A DNA stretch of 64,000 nucleotides. Source: Chryseobacterium sp. Leaf180. GTDB taxonomy: Bacteria; Bacteroidota; Bacteroidia; Flavobacteriales; Weeksellaceae. The notes below the pieces were generated by a model that was not told where the DNA came from, did no database searches, and worked only from the letters and a program-made list of their open reading frames with translations. The position numbers and the translations under genes are program-made. The DNA lies in the NCBI RefSeq assembly GCF_001424585.1, contig NZ_LMPJ01000001.1:1473923-1537922 (forward strand), written 5' to 3'. Of this stretch, positions 19,657 to 29,159 are shown piece by piece (the stretch's first letter is position 1; each line of letters opens with the position of its first letter).

Positions 19657-20595
19657 TTGAAAACAGAACTTAAATTTATCCATTTTACGTATAAAACGAT
19701 TTCCGGTAAGGAATATCATATCCCTTTAAGCTATCAGCTTTTTGGGAAAGACCTGTTTTCTGCACCTATTATTTTGATCAATCATGCTTTAACCGGAAAT
19801 TCAAATGTATCCGGAGAAAAAGGTTGGTGGAAACAGTTGCTAGGTGAAAACGAGGTTATTGATACAAATAAATATACAGTTCTCTGCTTCAATATTCCCG
19901 GAAACGGATACGATGATTTCTTTATTGATGAGTTTTCAGATTTTACTCCTTCAGATATTGCGAATATATTTCTGAAAGGTCTTGAAATTTTAAATATTAA
20001 AAACTTATACGCCGTTATCGGAGGTTCCCTCGGAGGTGGAATTGGTTGGGAAATGTTGGTTAAAAAGCCAGATTTAGCAGAACTTTTTATACCGATTGCC
20101 TGTGATTCGAAAACTCATGATTGGCTGCACGCCCAATGTCTCATTCAGCAATTTCTATTAAACGGAAATGATGAGCCACTTCAGAAAGCCAGAATTCATG
20201 CAATGTTGTGTTACAGAACACCTCAATCTCTGAATGAAAGATTTCAAACTCACTTTAATGAGGAAAAACAAAAGTTAGAATCTGAAGACTGGCTGATTTA
20301 TCACGGGAAATCTCTTGCTGAAAGATTTAGTTTAAAGTCTTATCAGCTCATGAATCATTTATTGATGAACATTAATGTAAACGATAAAGATTTAGGTAAA
20401 ATCAAAGCACGAATGCACATGGTCTCTGTAGATACCGACTTGTTTTTCCCGGCTTCTGAAATTCGGATGTGCTTTGAAAAGCTAAATAAGGAAAAGGAAG
20501 ATGTTTTCTATCACGAGATCAAATCAATTCATGGGCACGATGCCTTTTTAATGGAATACGAGCAGTTAAATTATATCATAAAAAATATTTTGTAG
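19657..20595 (+). CDS. Homoserine O-acetyltransferase-like alpha/beta hydrolase (MetX family)
   Basis: 312 residues, shorter than the usual 350-380 of MetX. Start is the TTG at 19657: an in-frame stop lies at 19639-19641 and no ATG is available before the conserved region. The nucleophile elbow is GGSLGG (Ser124); Asp261 in DTDLFFP and His294 in HGHDAF complete the expected triad, and NHALTGNS is the typical oxyanion segment. It would activate homoserine by acylation for sulfhydrylation; acetyl versus succinyl specificity cannot be read by eye. First gene after the SAM-I riboswitch; the homoserine dehydrogenase gene follows without a gap. Confidence 0.88.
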   Translation: MKTELKFIHFTYKTISGKEYHIPLSYQLFGKDLFSAPIILINHALTGNSNVSGEKGWWKQLLGENEVIDTNKYTVLCFNIPGNGYDDFFIDEFSDFTPSDIANIFLKGLEILNIKNLYAVIGGSLGGGIGWEMLVKKPDLAELFIPIACDSKTHDWLHAQCLIQQFLLNGNDEPLQKARIHAMLCYRTPQSLNERFQTHFNEEKQKLESEDWLIYHGKSLAERFSLKSYQLMNHLLMNINVNDKDLGKIKARMHMVSVDTDLFFPASEIRMCFEKLNKEKEDVFYHEIKSIHGHDAFLMEYEQLNYIIKNIL

Positions 20596-22137
20596 ATGAA
20601 AGCTAATGCAAACGAAATAAAATTTTTAAAAAACAGATCAATCATCAAGTTTGAAGGAGCAGATTTCTTAGGTGAAATCGGGATTGACGGCAGGGTTTTT
20701 AAAGCACTCACTTTGGCAAGAATAAGTGTAGGCGTAATTTCTCAACAAGCTGTTGAGAACGGGTTGTCAATACTTGTGCACGAAGATGATTCTGCAAAAG
20801 CAGTAAACTGTCTGATCGAAGAATTTGCTGCTGAAAGAAAATCGGGTAAAGTTTCTCAGATTTACAGTATTAACAATGTGTCTGTCATTGGTTTTGTGGC
20901 AGATGATCTAAATAAAATACTTTCTGAATTGGCAAGAAACAATGTTTTCCCGTTGCTTTTAAACCAGAATTCAAGTGAAAAGCGCATCAATATTGTGGTG
21001 ACTTCTTCTCAGGATGAGAAAACTAAAAACATCATTGAATCGGAAATTTTTAAAAAACCAAAAACGGTTCACTTAGCAATCATCGGTCACGGAAATGTAG
21101 GAAAGACTTTAATTGAACAGGTTTTACATTCTTCTGAAGAAATTAAAAGAAGAAAAAATATACATCTAAAAGTGGTTGCTGTTGCCAACTCCAGAAAAAT
21201 TGCCTTCAACAAAAAAGGATTTGATAACACGTGGAGTGATGAGGTTTTTGCGGCCGAAAGATCTTCAAACGTTGAAGAATTAATTAATTTCTCAAAAGAA
21301 AATCAGCTTGAAAATCTTATCGTTGTTGATAATACAGCAAGCGTTGATTTTGTGAAAAACTATCAGGCTTTGGCGGAAAATGGTTTTGATTTGGTTTCAT
21401 CAAACAAAATTTTCAATACCCTTCCAATTGAAGAATACCGTAAACTAAGATATACGTTGAATAAAAACAACAAACGTTATTTGTACGAAACCAATGTAGG
21501 TGCAGGTTTGCCGTTGATTGATACCATAAAACTTCTTCACCTTTCCGGAGAGAATATTACAAGAATCAAAGGTGTTTTTTCGGGAACACTAAGTTATGTA
21601 TTCAATAATTTTTCTTTGAGAGATGATAAATTTTCAACAATTGTCAATGAAGCTTTAGAAAAAGGTTTCACCGAACCAGATCCAAGAGAAGATTTATCAG
21701 GAAATGATGTTGCAAGAAAATTATTGATTTTGGCAAGAGAATTAGATTTAATTAATGAATTTACAGATATTAACATTCAGAATTTAGTTCCCGAAGCTTT
21801 ACTTTCAGTTTCAAAACAGGAGTTTCTTTCAAGACTCGCAGAATTGGATGATGAATATGACAAAATCAAAAAAAATCAGGAACCGAATCACGTTTTAAGA
21901 TATGTTGGAGATTTGCATGGAGATTTACAGAAAGAAAAAGGTGAACTAGATGTAAAACTAATTTCTGTGCCGGCAACTTCAGCTTTAGGTCAATTAAAAG
22001 GTTCAGATTCAATTTTCGAAATCTATACCGAAAGTTATGGCGAAAACCCAATCGTCATCATGGGAGCCGGAGCCGGAGCGAAAGTTACAGCTAGAGGAGT
22101 TTTTGGTGATATTTTAAGACTAAGTGAAACGAAATAA
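20596..22137 (+). CDS. Homoserine dehydrogenase with N-terminal ACT domains
   Basis: 513 residues. The C-terminal two-thirds (about 155-513) is homoserine dehydrogenase: NAD(P)-binding IIGHGNVGKTL, VANSRKIAF, ETNVGAGLPLIDT, GVFSGTLSYVF and EPDPREDLSGNDVARK. The first 150 residues resemble the tandem ACT region that lies between kinase and dehydrogenase in ThrA-type bifunctional enzymes (for example NNVSVIGFVADDL and NSSEKRINIVV), but no aspartokinase catalytic domain precedes them. It catalyses aspartate-semialdehyde to homoserine. The gene starts immediately after the metX-like stop codon and is under the SAM riboswitch. An aspartokinase must be supplied from elsewhere. Confidence 0.9.
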   Translation: MKANANEIKFLKNRSIIKFEGADFLGEIGIDGRVFKALTLARISVGVISQQAVENGLSILVHEDDSAKAVNCLIEEFAAERKSGKVSQIYSINNVSVIGFVADDLNKILSELARNNVFPLLLNQNSSEKRINIVVTSSQDEKTKNIIESEIFKKPKTVHLAIIGHGNVGKTLIEQVLHSSEEIKRRKNIHLKVVAVANSRKIAFNKKGFDNTWSDEVFAAERSSNVEELINFSKENQLENLIVVDNTASVDFVKNYQALAENGFDLVSSNKIFNTLPIEEYRKLRYTLNKNNKRYLYETNVGAGLPLIDTIKLLHLSGENITRIKGVFSGTLSYVFNNFSLRDDKFSTIVNEALEKGFTEPDPREDLSGNDVARKLLILARELDLINEFTDINIQNLVPEALLSVSKQEFLSRLAELDDEYDKIKKNQEPNHVLRYVGDLHGDLQKEKGELDVKLISVPATSALGQLKGSDSIFEIYTESYGENPIVIMGAGAGAKVTARGVFGDILRLSETK

Positions 22138-22152
22138 GAACGATATAAAAAA

Positions 22153-23352
22153 ATGAGCCAAGATAAACTGTCAACTGACAACCATCAACTATCAACCAAT
22201 TTCGAAACCCTTGCGATAAGAACCCAAACCGAGAGAACGCAGTTTGACGAGCATTCTACGCCTTTGTATCTTACTTCAAGCTTTGTTTTTGAAGATGCAG
22301 AAGATATGAGAGCGAGTTTTGCTGAAGAGAAATCTAAAAACTTATACAGCCGGTTTTCAAATCCTAATGTAACAGAGTTCACGGATAAAATTGTTAAGAT
22401 GGAAGGTGCAGAAGCTGGGTACGCTTTCGCAACAGGAATGGCGGCAATTTATTCAACTTTTGCAACATTACTGAATGCAGGAGATCATATTGTGAGCTGT
22501 CAGTCGGTTTTCGGATCAACTCATACTTTGTTCACAAAATATTTTCCAAAATGGAATATTGAAACCACGTATTTCAAAGCTGAGGATTCTGAAAATGTAG
22601 AAAATTATATCAAGCCTAATACAAAAGTTTTGTATCTGGAAACGCCGACCAATCCTGCGATAGAAATTTTAGACTTAGAGTTTTTTGGAAAGATTGCCAA
22701 AAAGCACAATTTGATTTTTATTGTAGACAACTGTTTTGCCACGCCTTACTTGCAACAGCCGATTAAATACGGAGCTGATGTAGTTGTTCATTCAGCGACT
22801 AAGCTGATTGACGGTCAAGGTCGCGTTTTAGGTGGAGTAGCGGTTGGTAGAGAAGATTTGATTCGCGAAATTTATCTTTTTGCAAGAAATACAGGTCCTG
22901 CAATGTCACCTTTTAATGCCTGGGTTTTGTCTAAAAGCCTGGAAACATTGGCAATTCGTGTTGAAAAACATTGTGAAAATGCTTTGAAGGTTGCAGAGTT
23001 TTTAGAAAATCATCCTAAAGTTGACTTGGTAAAATATCCGTTTTTAAAATCACATCCGAGCTATGAGATTGCCAAAAAACAAATGAAGCTAGGTGGAAAT
23101 GTAGTCGCTTTTGAAATCAAAGGCGGAATTGAAGGTGGAAGAAACTTTTTAGATAAAATAAAAATGTGCTCACTGTCTGCCAATCTTGGTGATACCAGAA
23201 CAATTGTGACGCATCCGGCATCTACAACGCACTCCAAGCTTTCTGATGATGAAAGAAATGAAGTGGGAATTACTGCAGGCTTGGTTCGTTGCTCGGTAGG
23301 TTTGGAAAATGTGGACGATATTATTGCAGATTTGAAGCAGGCGTTGGGTTAA
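22153..23352 (+). CDS. O-acyl-homoserine sulfhydrylase / Cys-Met metabolism PLP enzyme
   Basis: 399 residues. The PLP lysine is Lys217 in HSATKLIDGQGR, the pattern of O-succinyl/O-acetylhomoserine sulfhydrylases (MetZ/MetY) more than of cystathionine beta-lyases; YSRFSNPN, ATGMAAIY, ETPTNPAIEI and VDNCFATP agree. It would convert acyl-homoserine and sulfide to homocysteine in the cytoplasm. Residues 3-15 are encoded by a 14-bp tandem repeat (22170-22197) and look like an insertion between MS and NFETLAIRTQ. Third gene of the riboswitch operon, 15 bp after the dehydrogenase. Confidence 0.92.
   Translation: MSQDKLSTDNHQLSTNFETLAIRTQTERTQFDEHSTPLYLTSSFVFEDAEDMRASFAEEKSKNLYSRFSNPNVTEFTDKIVKMEGAEAGYAFATGMAAIYSTFATLLNAGDHIVSCQSVFGSTHTLFTKYFPKWNIETTYFKAEDSENVENYIKPNTKVLYLETPTNPAIEILDLEFFGKIAKKHNLIFIVDNCFATPYLQQPIKYGADVVVHSATKLIDGQGRVLGGVAVGREDLIREIYLFARNTGPAMSPFNAWVLSKSLETLAIRVEKHCENALKVAEFLENHPKVDLVKYPFLKSHPSYEIAKKQMKLGGNVVAFEIKGGIEGGRNFLDKIKMCSLSANLGDTRTIVTHPASTTHSKLSDDERNEVGITAGLVRCSVGLENVDDIIADLKQALG
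22170..22197 (+). repeat. 14-bp tandem repeat within the sulfhydrylase start region
   Basis: Two copies, GTCAACTGACAACC and ATCAACTATCAACC (11 of 14 identical), lie inside the first codons of the sulfhydrylase gene. Short CAACT-rich repeats of this kind are common between genes in Bacteroidota (from memory); here the reading frame is kept. Confidence 0.6.
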
Positions 23353-23368
23353 AGTATTTGGGTTTGGG

Positions 23369-23449
23369 TTTGCCCTGAAAGGGCAAAATCAACAGCCTGC
23401 GGTGAAGCCGCAGGTAATAAAGAATACAGATAATAAGCCCTGAAAGGGC
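23369..23449 (+). repeat. REP module upstream of the transposase remnant
   Basis: Order of parts: hairpin TTTGCCCT-GAA-AGGGCAAA (23369-23387); hairpin CCTGCGG-TGAAG-CCGCAGG (23396-23414); a second copy of GCCCTGAAAGGGC (23437-23449). The same order in the opposite orientation lies downstream of the transposase gene. Confidence 0.8.
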
Positions 23450-23479
23450 GGCAGCAACATTTTTTAATTGATGTAAATT

Positions 23480-23930
23480 ATGTCACAATCTTTAAGTAAA
23501 ATATATGTTCACATAGTTTTTAGTACAAAAAATAGAGAACAAATGATATCCGATGAAATCAAAGAAGAACTTTTTAATTATCTAGGAGGTGTCTGTAAAA
23601 ATTTAGAGTGTAATCCAATTCAGGTTGGAGGTTATCGGGATCATATCCATATTTTGTGCTTGCTTTCAAAAAAAATAACGTTGGTGAAACTTTTAGAAGA
23701 AGTGAAATCAGCTTCATCAAAATGGATTAAAACTAAAGGTGAAAAATTTTCTGATTTTTACTGGCAAAGCGGTTACGGTGCATTTTCTGTTAACCCAACT
23801 GAAATTGAGGTAGTGACGAATTATAAGAAATCAGGAAGAACAGCATAAAGTGAAAAGTTTCCAGGACGAATACCGGGCATTCTTAAAAAAATATGATGTA
23901 CAGTTTAATGAAGATTATGTTTGGGATTAG
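23480..23930 (+). pseudogene. REP-associated tyrosine transposase, frameshifted
   Basis: IS200/IS605-like Y1 transposase of the RAYT type. The intact part gives 122 residues with KIYVHIVFSTK, the HUH-type motif HIHIL (His55, His57), WQSGYGAFSV and the catalytic tyrosine in VVTNY (Tyr115). Directly after Tyr115 the frame shifts: reading the third frame gives IRNQEEQHKVKSFQDEYRAFL and ends YVWD before TAG at 23928-23930, which is the usual C-terminus of the family. A 2-bp deletion in a TATATA-like stretch near 23822-23827 explains it. The gene lies between inverted REP modules, within the methionine cluster. Probably inactive, although the HUH and Tyr residues remain. Confidence 0.85.
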
Positions 23931-23937
23931 TGATCTC

Positions 23938-24094
23938 GCCCTTTCAGGGCTTAATGCAGCTACAGCTACAAATTTTATTCATTGGGCTTCACCCAATGCT
24001 GATGATAAAGCCCTTTCGGGGCTCTGCGCTGCTGAAAAAAATATAATCATTGGTGAACATCCAATGCTGATAACAAAGCCGTAAATGGTTTTAC
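23938..24094 (-). repeat. REP modules downstream of the transposase remnant
   Basis: GCCCTTTCAGGGC (23938-23950), hairpin CATTGGG-CTTCA-CCCAATG (23980-23998), GCCCTTTCGGGGC (24010-24022), then a second, partial copy: CATTGG-TGAACAT-CCAATG (24048-24066) and a degraded AAAGCC end. On the minus strand the first set has the same part order and the same TGAAG loop as the upstream module, so the two sets are inverted around the gene. Confidence 0.8.
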
Positions 24095-24114
24095 AATATA
24101 TAAAGAATATAAAA

Positions 24115-25125
24115 ATGAAAAATTCAGAACAGCTATATAAAGCCCTTTCCAGAAGAATTTTAATTCTTGACGGAGCGATGGGAACCATGCTTCAGAGATA
24201 CAAATTCGAAGAAGAAGATTACCGTGGTGAGCGTTTCAAAGACTGGGAACATCCCGTGAAAGGAAATAATGATTTACTTTCTCTCACGCAGCCTCATGCA
24301 ATTGAAGAAGTTCATAGAAAGTACCTTGAGGCCGGCGCTGATATTCTTGAAACCAATACTTTTTCGGGAACTACCATTGCAATGGTAGATTACCACATGG
24401 AAGATTTGGTCTACGAACTCAACTACGAATCAGCTAAAATTGCCAGAAAAGTTTGTGATGAGTTCACTGCCAAAAATCCTGACAAGCCTAGATTTGTTGC
24501 AGGTTCTATCGGACCAACCAACAGAACGGCAAGTTTAAGCCCGGATGTCAACGATCCCGGTTATCGTGCGATTACTTTTGAGGATTTAAGACTGGCTTAC
24601 AAACAGCAGTCAGAAGCTTTGCTAGATGGAGGTTCAGATATTCTTTTGGTAGAAACAATTTTCGATACATTAAATGCAAAAGCGGCATTGTTTGCCATCG
24701 ACGAAATTCAGGAAGAAAGAGGAATCGAAATCCCGATCATGGTTTCGGGGACGATTACCGATGCGTCAGGAAGAACACTGAGCGGACAAACCGCAGAAGC
24801 ATTTCTAATTTCCGTTTCACATTTAAATTTATTGAGTGTTGGGTTCAACTGTGCTTTGGGAGCGAATCAGTTAACGCCATATTTAGAAACGCTGGCTCAC
24901 AATTCAGAATTCCATGTTTCGGCTTATCCGAATGCGGGTCTTCCGAATGCTTTCGGACAGTATGATGAATCACCAGACCAAATGGCTGCACAGATCAGGG
25001 AATATGTAGAGAAAGGATTGATCAATATTATCGGCGGATGCTGTGGTACCACGCCGGAACACATCAAAGCAATCGCCGATATGGTTGAAAAGTATGAGCC
25101 AAGAAAAGTAGTTGGGGAGATTTAA
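24115..25125 (+). CDS. metH: Methionine synthase, homocysteine-binding half
   Basis: 336 residues from the ATG at 24115; an ATG at 24085 lies in the REP remnant and adds ten residues with no family match. This is the homocysteine S-methyltransferase domain: [44 protein letters not shown] and the zinc-ligand segment [11 protein letters not shown] with the paired cysteines near the end; the third zinc cysteine is in FNCALG. It corresponds to residues 1-350 of E. coli MetH; the folate, cobalamin and activation domains are encoded by the next gene. Two-gene MetH is usual in this lineage as far as I recall. Confidence 0.93.
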   Translation: MKNSEQLYKALSRRILILDGAMGTMLQRYKFEEEDYRGERFKDWEHPVKGNNDLLSLTQPHAIEEVHRKYLEAGADILETNTFSGTTIAMVDYHMEDLVYELNYESAKIARKVCDEFTAKNPDKPRFVAGSIGPTNRTASLSPDVNDPGYRAITFEDLRLAYKQQSEALLDGGSDILLVETIFDTLNAKAALFAIDEIQEERGIEIPIMVSGTITDASGRTLSGQTAEAFLISVSHLNLLSVGFNCALGANQLTPYLETLAHNSEFHVSAYPNAGLPNAFGQYDESPDQMAAQIREYVEKGLINIIGGCCGTTPEHIKAIADMVEKYEPRKVVGEI

Positions 25126-25364
25126 TATTTGGGCAGATGTTTCCGCCCTCCGTTCCCGCTTTTTTGCTCGTCGTGCCTCCTCATAAAAAGAGCTCCACTC
25201 AGGTCGGGCTGCTAGAGATTCAGCGGTAATAAATGAAGAACAATATTAGAAAATACTGTACAGTGATGCAGAATTTTAGAAGAATTAAAAATTAAACAAG
25301 AATCACTTTAGTGCATACTACGATAGGTAAACTGTTAAACTGATACTTTGTTACATTATAAAGC
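25126..25364. other. Gap between the metH halves with a GC-rich repeat-like segment
   Basis: No gene is seen. From about 25146 to 25215 there is a segment (CGTTCCCGC, TTTTTTGCTCGTCG, GAGCTCCACTCAGGTCGGGCTG) that is richer in G+C than its surroundings and resembles a dispersed intergenic repeat I recall from Chryseobacterium and Flavobacterium genomes; I cannot confirm this here. A near-match to a -7 box (TACTTTG) lies 15 nt before the next start. Confidence 0.45.
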
Positions 25365-28031
25365 ATGAAATATTTAAAATTATCCGGCTTAGAACCGTTG
25401 ATTATAACTCCGGAAAGTAATTTTATTAACGTTGGTGAAAGAACAAACGTTGCCGGATCTAAAAAGTTTTTAAGATTAATAAAAGAAGAGAAATTTTCCG
25501 AAGCTTTAGATATCGCAAGAGATCAGGTGGATGGCGGTGCTCAGATTCTTGACGTCAATTTTGACGACGGTTTGATCGACGGAAAAGCTTCCATGATTAA
25601 ATTTCTGAACCTTATCGGTTCCGAACCTGATATTTCCAAAATCCCGATCATGGTCGATTCTTCCAAATGGGAAATTCTGGAAGCGGGTTTACAAGTTGTT
25701 CAGGGAAAATGTGTGGTGAATTCCATCAGTTTAAAGGAAGGAAAAGAAGAGTTCGTAAAACACGCCAAAGCGATCAAAAGATACGGAGCGGCGGTGATTG
25801 TTATGGCTTTTGATGAGGTCGGACAGGCCGATAACTATGAAAGAAGACTTGAAATCACTCAACGTTCTTATGATATTTTGGTAAATGAGGTTAAATTTCC
25901 TGCTGAAGATATTATTTTCGACTTAAATATATTTCCCGTTGCCACCGGAATGGACGAACACCGTCGCAACGCAATCGATTTCATCGAAGCCACACGCTGG
26001 GTAAGGCAAAATCTTCCTTACGCTTCGGTAAGTGGAGGGGTTTCCAATGTTTCGTTCTCGTTCCGTGGAAATGATACGGTGCGTGAGGCGATGCACTCCG
26101 TGTTCCTATATCATGCAATTCAGGCTGGGATGAATATCGGAATTGTGAATCCTGCGTTGCTTGAGGTTTATGATCAGATTAATAAAGAACTTCTCGAGCT
26201 TGTAGAAGATGTAATTCTTGACAAACGAGAGGATGCTACCGAGAGGCTTTTAGATTATTCTGAACGGAATAAATCGGTTAAAAAAGAAAAAGTTGAGGAG
26301 CTTGAATGGCGAACCTATCCTTTGCAGGAAAGAATTACCCATTCTTTGGTGAAAGGAATCGACCGTTTTATTGAGGAAGATGTAGAAGAAGCCAGACTGC
26401 AGTCGGCAAGACCGCTTCACGTTATCGAAGTCAATCTGATGACAGGAATGGGCGTTGTCGGTGATTTATTTGGTGCAGGAAAAATGTTTCTTCCGCAGGT
26501 GGTGAAATCTGCCCGTGTGATGAAAAGGGCAGTTGCATATCTGCAACCGTTTATCGAAGCTGAAAAAGATGTAGCTCAGAAACCTAACGGAAAAATTTTG
26601 ATGGCAACCGTAAAAGGTGATGTTCACGATATCGGAAAAAATATTGTGAGTGTAGTGTTGGGCTGTAATAATTACGATATTGTCGATTTGGGAGTAATGG
26701 TTCCTGCTGAAAAAATTATTCAGGCAGCTATTGATCATAACGTAGATGTGATTGGATTAAGTGGATTGATTACTCCGAGTTTAGATGAAATGGTGTATAT
26801 CGCCTCAGAACTGGAAAGACAGAATTTAAATTTTCCTTTATTGATCGGTGGTGCGACGACTTCTAAAGCACATACTGCCGTAAAAATTGATTTAAAATAT
26901 AAAAATGCAGTGGTTCACGTGAATGACGCTTCCCGAGCGGTTAACGTTGTAAGTTCATTGCTGGGAGACCGAAATAAAGAATATGTTGATGATTTGAAAA
27001 ATGACTATTCAGATTTCCGTGAAAAGTTTTTGAACAGGCAGATTGATAAAAACTATGTTTCCATTGAAGATGCCCGAAAAGACAAATTTAAAATCGATTG
27101 GGAAAACGAAGAAATTTTCACTCCAAACAATTTGGGGATTCAGGTTTTCGAAAATCAGGATCTTGAAGAATTGATTCCGTTCATTGACTGGTCGCCATTC
27201 TTCAGAAGCTGGGATCTGCATGGGAAATATCCTAATATTTTTGATGATAAAGTGGTGGGCGAGCAGGCAAAAGAATTATTTGCAGACGGTCAGAAAATTT
27301 TAAAGAAAATTGTTGAAGAAAAACGATTAGTTGCCAAAGCAGTTTTTGGAATCTTTAAAGCCAATTCGAACGAAACTGATGATATTTTGATTTATGATGA
27401 AAATGATCAGGAAAAGGTTAAATTTTTGACTTTACGACAACAGGTTCAGAAATCGAAAGGCAAAGATTACATTGCATTAAGTGATTTTATTGCTCCAAAA
27501 AGTTCAGGAAAGACTGATTACATGGGTGCTTTCTGCGTTTGTACAGGTTTCGGAACAGATGAACTGTCGGATCAGTATGAAAAAGACAACGACGATTACA
27601 ACGCCATCATGGTAAAAGCAATTGCTGACCGTTTTGCAGAAGCTTACGCTGAATTTTTACATAAAAAAGTGCGTACAGAATATTGGGGCTACGCCAATCA
27701 GGAAAACTTAAGCAACGAAGATTTAATTGCTGAAAAATACAAGGGAATTCGTCCTGCGCCGGGTTATCCTGCCTGTCCGGATCATCTGGAAAAACACGCA
27801 ATTTGGGATTTGTTGAAAGTCGAAGAAAATATCGGCGTTTATCTTACTGAAAGTTTAGCAATGTTCCCAACGGCAGCTGTTTCCGGATATTATTTTGGAA
27901 GTCCGCACGCCAAGTATTTCGGTTTAGGAAAAATTTCGGAAGACCAGTTGAAAGAATATGCTGTCAGAAAAGGAATTTCCCTGCAGGAAGCGAGAAAATG
28001 GCTGAATCCTAATCTGGCAGATGGAATTTAG
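25365..28031 (+). CDS. metH: Methionine synthase, folate/cobalamin/activation half
   Basis: 888 residues, corresponding to E. coli MetH from about residue 350 onward. Parts in order: pterin-binding domain ([12 protein letters not shown] at 21-32, [24 protein letters not shown]), the four-helix cap, the cobalamin domain with DVHDIGKN (His421 is the lower cobalt ligand) and [13 protein letters not shown], and the reactivation domain with [15 protein letters not shown] that binds S-adenosylmethionine. With the product of the preceding gene it transfers a methyl group from methyltetrahydrofolate to homocysteine. metF follows 81 bp downstream across a perfect GC-rich palindrome. Confidence 0.96.
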   Translation: MKYLKLSGLEPLIITPESNFINVGERTNVAGSKKFLRLIKEEKFSEALDIARDQVDGGAQILDVNFDDGLIDGKASMIKFLNLIGSEPDISKIPIMVDSSKWEILEAGLQVVQGKCVVNSISLKEGKEEFVKHAKAIKRYGAAVIVMAFDEVGQADNYERRLEITQRSYDILVNEVKFPAEDIIFDLNIFPVATGMDEHRRNAIDFIEATRWVRQNLPYASVSGGVSNVSFSFRGNDTVREAMHSVFLYHAIQAGMNIGIVNPALLEVYDQINKELLELVEDVILDKREDATERLLDYSERNKSVKKEKVEELEWRTYPLQERITHSLVKGIDRFIEEDVEEARLQSARPLHVIEVNLMTGMGVVGDLFGAGKMFLPQVVKSARVMKRAVAYLQPFIEAEKDVAQKPNGKILMATVKGDVHDIGKNIVSVVLGCNNYDIVDLGVMVPAEKIIQAAIDHNVDVIGLSGLITPSLDEMVYIASELERQNLNFPLLIGGATTSKAHTAVKIDLKYKNAVVHVNDASRAVNVVSSLLGDRNKEYVDDLKNDYSDFREKFLNRQIDKNYVSIEDARKDKFKIDWENEEIFTPNNLGIQVFENQDLEELIPFIDWSPFFRSWDLHGKYPNIFDDKVVGEQAKELFADGQKILKKIVEEKRLVAKAVFGIFKANSNETDDILIYDENDQEKVKFLTLRQQVQKSKGKDYIALSDFIAPKSSGKTDYMGAFCVCTGFGTDELSDQYEKDNDDYNAIMVKAIADRFAEAYAEFLHKKVRTEYWGYANQENLSNEDLIAEKYKGIRPAPGYPACPDHLEKHAIWDLLKVEENIGVYLTESLAMFPTAAVSGYYFGSPHAKYFGLGKISEDQLKEYAVRKGISLQEARKWLNPNLADGI

Positions 28032-28037
28032 ATTTGG

Positions 28038-28078
28038 TTTATGATTCGGCGGCGGCAAAGCCGCCGCCGAATCATAAA
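28038..28078. terminator. GC-rich 19-bp perfect palindrome with AAA loop
   Basis: Arms 28038-28056 and 28060-28078 are fully complementary with a three-base loop; the core is CGGCGGCGGC. It lies 6 bp after metH. It may terminate or attenuate transcription, or process the mRNA between metH and metF. One of four similar palindromes in the window. Confidence 0.75.
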
Positions 28079-28112
28079 AAATTATTCAAAAAATTAAACT
28101 TCTATTTATTAA

Positions 28113-29069
28113 ATGAAAATCACAGATCATATAAAAAACGCCAACGGCAAAGCCTTGTTTTCTTTAGAGGTTGTTCCGCCTCAAAAAGGAATCGGGATTG
28201 AAGATTTATATACCAACATCGATCCTTTGATGGAATTTAAACCTCCATTCATTGATGTGACGACTTCAAGAGAAGAATATATTTATATCGATAAAGGAAA
28301 CGGTTTGATGGAGCGTCGAATCACAAGAATGCGTCCCGGAACTTTGGGGATTTGTGCGGCCATTCAGCATAAATATAATGTTGATACCGTTCCTCATCTA
28401 CTTTGCGGAGGATACACAAAGGAAGAAACTGAGTATCTTTTGGTCGACTGTATGTATCTGGGAATCGATAATGTAATGGCGCTTCGCGGCGATGCGATGA
28501 AAGGTCATCAGTATTTTGAGCCCACGCCAGGTGGACATTCAAGTGCCATGGATTTGGTTAATCAGATCAATAATTTGGGAAGAGGAAAATATCTTCATGA
28601 TGAGCAAATTTGTGATGATCATAATAAATTCTGCATCGGAGTTGCCGGTTATCCGGAAAAACACATGGAAGCCCCATCGCTTAATAATGATCTGAAATGG
28701 CTGAAGCAAAAAGTAGATGCAGGCGCAGATTACATCGTAACCCAAATGTTTTTTGATAATAAAAAATTTATTGAATTTGTTACCAAAGCAAGAGAACTGG
28801 GCATTACAGTTCCTATAATTCCGGGAATTAAACCGATCGCGACTAAGAAACATTTGAAATTACTGCCTCAGGTTTTTAAAATAGATTTGCCTGAAGATTT
28901 AATCAATGCTGTAGAAAGCGCAAAAAATAATGAAGCCGTAAAACAAATCGGTGTAGAATGGGCGATCAGTCAGTGCCGTGAACTGATGGATTTTGGTGTT
29001 CCGGTGCTGCATTTTTACTCAATGGGAAAGAGTGACAATATTAAAAAAGTGGCCGCAGAGCTGTTTTAA
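28113..29069 (+). CDS. metF: Methylenetetrahydrofolate reductase
   Basis: 318 residues, the bacterial MetF size. It reduces 5,10-methylenetetrahydrofolate to 5-methyltetrahydrofolate with FAD and supplies the methyl donor for MetH, encoded just upstream. Recognisable segments are LEVVPPQKG, DVTTSREEY, LMERRITRMRPG, NVMALRGD (flavin and folate binding), KVDAGADYIVTQMFFD and PIIPGIKPI. Last gene of the methionine cluster; ends before a second GC-rich palindrome. Confidence 0.96.
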   Translation: MKITDHIKNANGKALFSLEVVPPQKGIGIEDLYTNIDPLMEFKPPFIDVTTSREEYIYIDKGNGLMERRITRMRPGTLGICAAIQHKYNVDTVPHLLCGGYTKEETEYLLVDCMYLGIDNVMALRGDAMKGHQYFEPTPGGHSSAMDLVNQINNLGRGKYLHDEQICDDHNKFCIGVAGYPEKHMEAPSLNNDLKWLKQKVDAGADYIVTQMFFDNKKFIEFVTKARELGITVPIIPGIKPIATKKHLKLLPQVFKIDLPEDLINAVESAKNNEAVKQIGVEWAISQCRELMDFGVPVLHFYSMGKSDNIKKVAAELF

Positions 29070-29108
29070 ATTTTGCTGAAAGGTTAATGAAATTTTTTTT
29101 GAATGATT

Positions 29109-29159
29109 GATTCTGTTTATTGGGGCGGCGGCTACGCCGCCGCCCCAATTAACAGAATC
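29109..29159. terminator. GC-rich palindrome between convergent genes
   Basis: Arms of 24 nt (29109-29132 and 29136-29159) with one mismatch and a TAC loop; core GGGGCGGCGGC. The 3' arm directly abuts the stop codon of the minus-strand GNAT-like gene at 29160, so it can terminate both converging transcripts. Confidence 0.75.

Noticed and set aside
23893..24084. 63-codon open frame between the transposase remnant and metH
   Set aside because: It is made of the REP hairpins and the end of the transposase in another frame.
24115..28031. metH as a gene broken by a frameshift
   Set aside because: The split falls at a domain boundary, both halves have good starts and full domains, and two-gene MetH is usual in this lineage.
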